This document shows, piece by piece, positions 6,627 to 9,190 of a stretch of 9,190 nt of DNA; position 1 is the first letter of the stretch, and every line of letters begins with the position of its first letter. The DNA lies in assembly GCA_021155845.1 (NCBI GenBank), contig JAJNBK010000105.1:1-9190 (forward strand), given 5' to 3'. Below the pieces are notes generated by a model. It had not been told where the DNA came from and did not search any database. It worked only from the letters and a program-made list of their open reading frames with translations. The position numbers and the translations under genes are program-made. The DNA comes from Nitrososphaeraceae archaeon (lineage in GTDB: Archaea > Thermoproteota > Nitrososphaeria > Nitrososphaerales > Nitrososphaeraceae).

Positions 6627-7328
6627 TCATTGAGTTTTAGTGGCATTTTCAAGCTGTTCTAGTTTGTTTACTATTTCGTTATTTGACATAAATGGTTCTG
6701 GGAATCCAGCATCAGTTTTTGATTGAGGGCATCCAAAGCCTCCTATCGATCCTTTTCTTGTAACTCCTTCTGAGATCTGAACTGTGGAGTTGTCTGACAT
6801 AGGTTCTGACTCACCTCCAGCTGGATTACAGGTCCAAGTGGCTCTAAATGCGGTACCGTTAATATCACCAAATAGAGTATAGTTGTATGTAGTTTCTACT
6901 GTTGGAAAGAATGGTGCTTCATAATTACCTGGCTCTCTGAATGCAGGTTCAAAGTCTAGTGTCTTGTTCTTATTTCCAGCAGATATCTCTACTTTTAACA
7001 TTTTTTCTAGTCCTTCAATGGGTCTTGTTCCATTTGCATCAGAATTCAAAGGATCTGTTGCATTAGGCCAGTAGGCAGCAAATTCTACACCTGATTTGTC
7101 ATCAACAAAGATTGGCTCATTCAAAGATCCAACTACAAACAAATAATCTTTATCTCCAATTGTGAATAATTGTCTTTGATGCGCAAATGCAACATTCTGA
7201 ATACCTGTTGAAGAAACAAGTATAGCAGCAGCAGTAGCAGTAGCAATTGCACCAAGTAAAAAGAGGTTTGGTCTGAACATTGCACTAATGCTATTTTCAA
7301 AATTATTTAAGCGATCTAGTACAGGCAT
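6627..7328 (-). CDS. Secreted protein with probable N-terminal His in its mature form
   Basis: This 233-residue protein has a signal sequence with core LFLLGAIATATAAAILVSS and a likely cut after AFA, so the mature protein would begin His50-Gln-Arg. Then comes a beta-rich domain of about 110 residues (FTIGDKDYLFVVGSLNEPIF, ISAGNKNKTLDFEPAF, then REPGNYEAPFFPTVETTYNY). The G-N-Y / F-F-P-T / Y-N-Y pattern resembles immunoglobulin-like YtkA-type folds. Cys167 and Cys200 may pair. The end (NNEIVNKLEQLENATK) is a short amphipathic helix. Several N-x-S/T sites suggest glycosylation. Met17 (codon 7278-7280) is an alternative start giving a tidier signal peptide. It lies between CopD (same strand, downstream) and the divergent membrane-protein/regulator pair. 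An exposed N-terminal His can bind copper, as in CopC, but that role here is inferred. Confidence 0.75.
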   Translation of the reverse strand: MPVLDRLNNFENSISAMFRPNLFLLGAIATATAAAILVSSTGIQNVAFAHQRQLFTIGDKDYLFVVGSLNEPIFVDDKSGVEFAAYWPNATDPLNSDANGTRPIEGLEKMLKVEISAGNKNKTLDFEPAFREPGNYEAPFFPTVETTYNYTLFGDINGTAFRATWTCNPAGGESEPMSDNSTVQISEGVTRKGSIGGFGCPQSKTDAGFPEPFMSNNEIVNKLEQLENATKTQ

Positions 7329-7342
7329 CGAACTAATTCGAT
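7327..7342. promoter_or_regulatory. Weak inverted repeat at the divergent 7328/7399 region
   Basis: ATCGAA and TTCGAT flank a 4-base spacer, forming a short palindrome that overlaps the first start codon of the leftward secreted protein. It shares the TTCG core with the palindrome at 3889-3913 but not the full arms. It may be an operator half-match or chance. Confidence 0.25.
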
Positions 7343-7371
7343 AGTTGTACCAATTTACTTTTAATAGCTGA

Positions 7372-7384
7372 TTTTATTATAAAT
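7372..7384 (+). promoter_or_regulatory. TATA-like promoter element of the membrane protein-regulator pair
   Basis: The sequence TTTTATTATAAAT lies about 15-27 bases ahead of the ATG at 7399, the spacing expected for an archaeal TATA box driving a leaderless or nearly leaderless transcript. No Shine-Dalgarno-like motif precedes the ATG, which is preceded by an alternating AT run. Confidence 0.5.
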
Positions 7385-7398
7385 TATATAATATATAT

Positions 7399-7812
7399 AT
7401 GCAATCTAAAAAGGCTTCTATACAGGATGTATTAACTAGCAAGCCTAAGTTATTAATCGTAGTATCTGCTCTGGTACTAGCAATATTATCTATGCCAGTG
7501 ATTATTCCACATATTAATCATCCATCTATGATTTATCATATTATATTGCATATAATCAGTCTCACCATAGCCATTTTCCTTACTGTCGTATCTATGATTG
7601 CATACAAAAAGACAAAAAGTACAAGAATATTTTTTATGACTCTTGGTTTTTTTTCTCTGATAATAGCTGAATTTTTATATCTTTTTAACGCAACTGAAAA
7701 TATAGAAGAGATTGCACTCCCATTAGTTCATATAGAATTACCACATGTAATTCTCTTGACAATGTTAACTTTGTTTAGCATAGCAATATTAAAAGTAAAT
7801 ATGGGGTTATAA
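7399..7812 (+). CDS. Four-helix membrane protein paired with a regulator
   Basis: This 137-residue protein has membrane segments at about 18-37, 44-69, 76-96 and 115-133 and no signal peptide. It has six histidines: H38 and H41 in the first loop, H47 and H51 one turn apart in helix 2, and H111 and H116 at the start of helix 4. That pattern could hold haem or a metal, but no family motif proves it. Its stop (7810-7812) is one base from the ATG of the winged-helix gene, so the two are almost certainly co-transcribed and may be translationally coupled. A membrane sensor or anchor acting on the regulator is a fair guess from this pairing. I do not recognise the family by name. Confidence 0.75.
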   Translation: MQSKKASIQDVLTSKPKLLIVVSALVLAILSMPVIIPHINHPSMIYHIILHIISLTIAIFLTVVSMIAYKKTKSTRIFFMTLGFFSLIIAEFLYLFNATENIEEIALPLVHIELPHVILLTMLTLFSIAILKVNMGL

Positions 7813-7813
7813 T

Positions 7814-8365
7814 ATGAAAATAAATAATCCTGCTGCTAATACTATAGGAAATAATTACCATTATGAATTAAATGATATTCAAAACAAACTCTTAAAATGT
7901 ATAAATGAAAATCCTGGCATTAGATACAGAGAGCTTTTAAGATCAACACGTCTATCAAATGGCGTTTTGACATACCACCTGAAAATACTCGAAGAAATGA
8001 GACAGATAAATACTATAAGACAGAAAAAGGCGACAAGATATTATTCTATTGTCATTCCGATTGAAGAATTACGTATTATCGCACATTTGAGAATTCGTAT
8101 TGAAAGGGCGATAATAATATTCATACTTGAACATGATTTATGTACTTTTGATGAAATTGTAGAATATTCAAAGAAAGCACCATCTACTATATCGTGGTAT
8201 CTGAGAAGACTTTGCGAGGATAGTGTTATATCAATTCACTATGGGGAATATCAGCTGTATACAATAATAGACAGAAATTTAGTTAATCAGATACTATATA
8301 AATATAATGAGACATTTACAGACAAATTAGTAAATAATTTCATTGATATGGCTGACAATCTATAA
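7814..8365 (+). CDS. Tandem winged-helix transcriptional regulator
   Basis: This 183-residue protein has two winged-helix DNA-binding domains. The first (about 15-78) contains GIRYRELLRSTRLSNGVLTY then HLKILEEMRQI, with an ArsR/MarR-like recognition helix and a wing (RQKKATRYYSI). The second (about 92-152) contains TFDEIVEYSKKAPSTISWYL then RRLCEDSVI and its own wing (YGEYQLYTI). This two-HTH layout is seen in an archaeal regulator group (COG3398-like). No cysteine metal-sensor pair is evident. The C-terminal helix (about 155-180) may aid dimerisation. It follows the four-helix membrane protein by one base and is the only regulator gene seen in the cluster, making it the natural candidate for controlling the copper-type genes and perhaps the palindrome at 3889-3913; that link is inferred. 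Confidence 0.85.
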   Translation: MKINNPAANTIGNNYHYELNDIQNKLLKCINENPGIRYRELLRSTRLSNGVLTYHLKILEEMRQINTIRQKKATRYYSIVIPIEELRIIAHLRIRIERAIIIFILEHDLCTFDEIVEYSKKAPSTISWYLRRLCEDSVISIHYGEYQLYTIIDRNLVNQILYKYNETFTDKLVNNFIDMADNL

Positions 8366-8567
8366 TAAAATAATACATTCATAACCAAACCTCTCTTTTT
8401 GTAATTATCATGAAATATATTTAACATCAAAGACACATTGGATTCCGCTAATAGTAAAGAACAGACACGAATACAAAGCTCCTTTCTAATCATATGCGGT
8501 TCATAGAGATAGTAAATATAATGCTTTTCTAATAATAATAATCATATAATAAATAATAATCAAGTCC
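8366..8567. other. AT-rich spacer after the regulator
   Basis: No gene recognised. A CTCTCTTTTTG run at 8391-8401 lies about 30 bases after the regulator stop and could act as an archaeal T-rich terminator. An AATAAT microsatellite-like stretch lies at 8530-8560, just ahead of the next small gene. Confidence 0.35.
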
Positions 8568-8786
8568 ATGAACAGAGTTAAATTCCAATATACCCATTAT
8601 CTCTGCCTAGTGATTGACAGCTCCAACAAGCCATACGAATCTACTTTGTGGTTGTTACTGCTACTTGTATCAGCCACTATAGCTCTGTTGATTGATTACT
8701 TTCTCGAAGTGATGCCAATTATACAGGCATTATTCCTACTCATGCTCATAGTTTTTGTATTGATTTCTTGGTATTATAGATGGTAA
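8568..8786 (+). CDS. Small two-helix membrane protein, hypothetical
   Basis: This 72-residue reading has a polar N-terminus of about 25 residues, then two hydrophobic segments (STLWLLLLLVSATIALLIDY at about 25-44, and IIQALFLLMLIVFVLISWYY) separated by a short acidic loop, ending RW. Two well-spaced helices with charged ends look like a real hairpin membrane protein rather than a random frame. I recognise no family. Tandem AAT repeats precede it and no clear promoter is seen. It could be a degraded piece of a longer protein. Confidence 0.45.
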   Translation: MNRVKFQYTHYLCLVIDSSNKPYESTLWLLLLLVSATIALLIDYFLEVMPIIQALFLLMLIVFVLISWYYRW

Positions 8787-9070
8787 GTTAGCAAGAATTG
8801 GCGTAAATAGCATAAGAACAAATAGGTAAATTTTCCAGGCAATTCCAGTAGCTGGTAACGCTGAAACTAAACAGACTTCATAATCATGAAGCATGATTCT
8901 CTCTCTTTGATAATCGAAGTGTTCTACTGTTGTGTTGTATTAAGAGAGGCTAATATCTTTATGATTATGCTATATTAAAAGTATTTTTATTGTAAACTCT
9001 TATTCTATAATTTACTTATAATATTATTGATCATCCTCTTTGGTTATAATAACTTAATTGCCAGTCATAT
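8787..9070. other. Intergenic region with short inverted repeats
   Basis: No gene recognised. AATCATG (8882-8888) and CATGATT (8892-8898) form a small hairpin around AAG, overlapped by a second CTTCAT/ATGAAG pair at 8876-8891. CTCTCTT (8901-8907) could pair with AAGAGAG (8942-8948). These are too weak to name a structured RNA or terminator. Confidence 0.3.
9044..9052 (+). promoter_or_regulatory. TATA-like box for the gene starting at 9071
   Basis: TTATAATAA is centred about 23 bases ahead of the ATG at 9071, fitting an archaeal promoter that gives a leaderless transcript. Confidence 0.5.
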
Positions 9071-9190
9071 ATGAGTACAGCTATGCAGAAGATTGTCAAT
9101 TTTTGGTATCGATATGAAAATCTAAATCTAAAGATAACCTTTATCTTAATCTCTTTACAATTGCTTCATTTATACTGGCTTACTACAGAC
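9071..9190 (+). CDS. N-terminus of a membrane protein, cut by the window end
   Basis: The frame from the ATG at 9071 is open for 40 codons to the window edge. It reads MSTAMQKIVNFWYRYENLNL and then a hydrophobic helix (KITFILISLQLLHLYWLTTD). An aromatic, charged N-terminus followed by a first membrane helix is typical of a real membrane protein, and a TATA-like box lies at the right distance. Met5 is an alternative start. The family cannot be named from 40 residues. Confidence 0.65.
   Translation, partial: MSTAMQKIVNFWYRYENLNLKITFILISLQLLHLYWLTTD

Noticed and set aside
8287..8493. Minus-strand 68-codon frame overlapping the regulator's end
   Set aside because: It overlaps the conserved-looking regulator tail and reads as mixed hydrophobic sequence with no domain or promoter.
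1..9190. tRNA, rRNA, CRISPR array, insertion sequence or integrase
   Set aside because: No T-arm consensus, no regularly spaced repeats, and no transposase or recombinase motifs found on either strand by reading.

Overview
The window is AT-rich archaeal DNA, most likely from an ammonia-oxidising Nitrososphaerota (Thaumarchaeota), perhaps Nitrososphaera or Nitrosocosmicus-like. This rests on an archaeal Clp1/Grc3-type polynucleotide kinase, TATA-like boxes about 25 bases ahead of apparently leaderless starts, several secreted proteins of a thaumarchaeal look, and a CopC/CopD-type copper cluster with tandem winged-helix regulation. The assignment comes from protein character, not a database search.

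Layout. Positions 1-64 hold the probable tail of a plus-strand gene. 41-1202 (minus) is a Clp1/Grc3 kinase gene broken by a perfect 25-bp tandem duplication inside the Walker A loop. 1203-1740 has no gene I recognise, apart from a 44-bp copy of the end of the downstream GNAT gene. 1741-2492 (minus) is a decayed TIM-barrel amidohydrolase with no usable start and a frame break near the C-terminus. 2494-3147 (minus) is an intact GNAT acetyltransferase of the type usually fused to a nitrilase-like enzyme.

The second half is a putative copper or envelope cluster. It has a secreted protein (minus, 3303-3872) and a divergent CopC-YtkA protein (plus, 3934-4749), with a near-perfect palindrome between them. 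Next come a CopD-like membrane protein (minus, 5111-6463, with its tail displaced into another frame down to 4957) and a second secreted protein whose mature form probably starts with His (minus, 6627-7328). Divergent from that is a tight plus-strand pair: a four-helix membrane protein (7399-7812) and a two-domain winged-helix regulator (7814-8365). A small two-helix membrane protein (8568-8786) follows, and a membrane protein begins at 9071 and runs off the end.

How it may work. CopC, CopD and YtkA are domains that occur fused in bacterial YcnJ-type copper proteins. Here they are split into a soluble CopC-YtkA protein and a membrane CopD, beside extra secreted factors and a candidate membrane-linked regulator. 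A role in extracytoplasmic copper handling is reasonable, since ammonia oxidation depends on copper, but it is inferred. The most striking direct observation is three genes with frame-breaking lesions in 9 kb, which means either local gene decay or assembly error.
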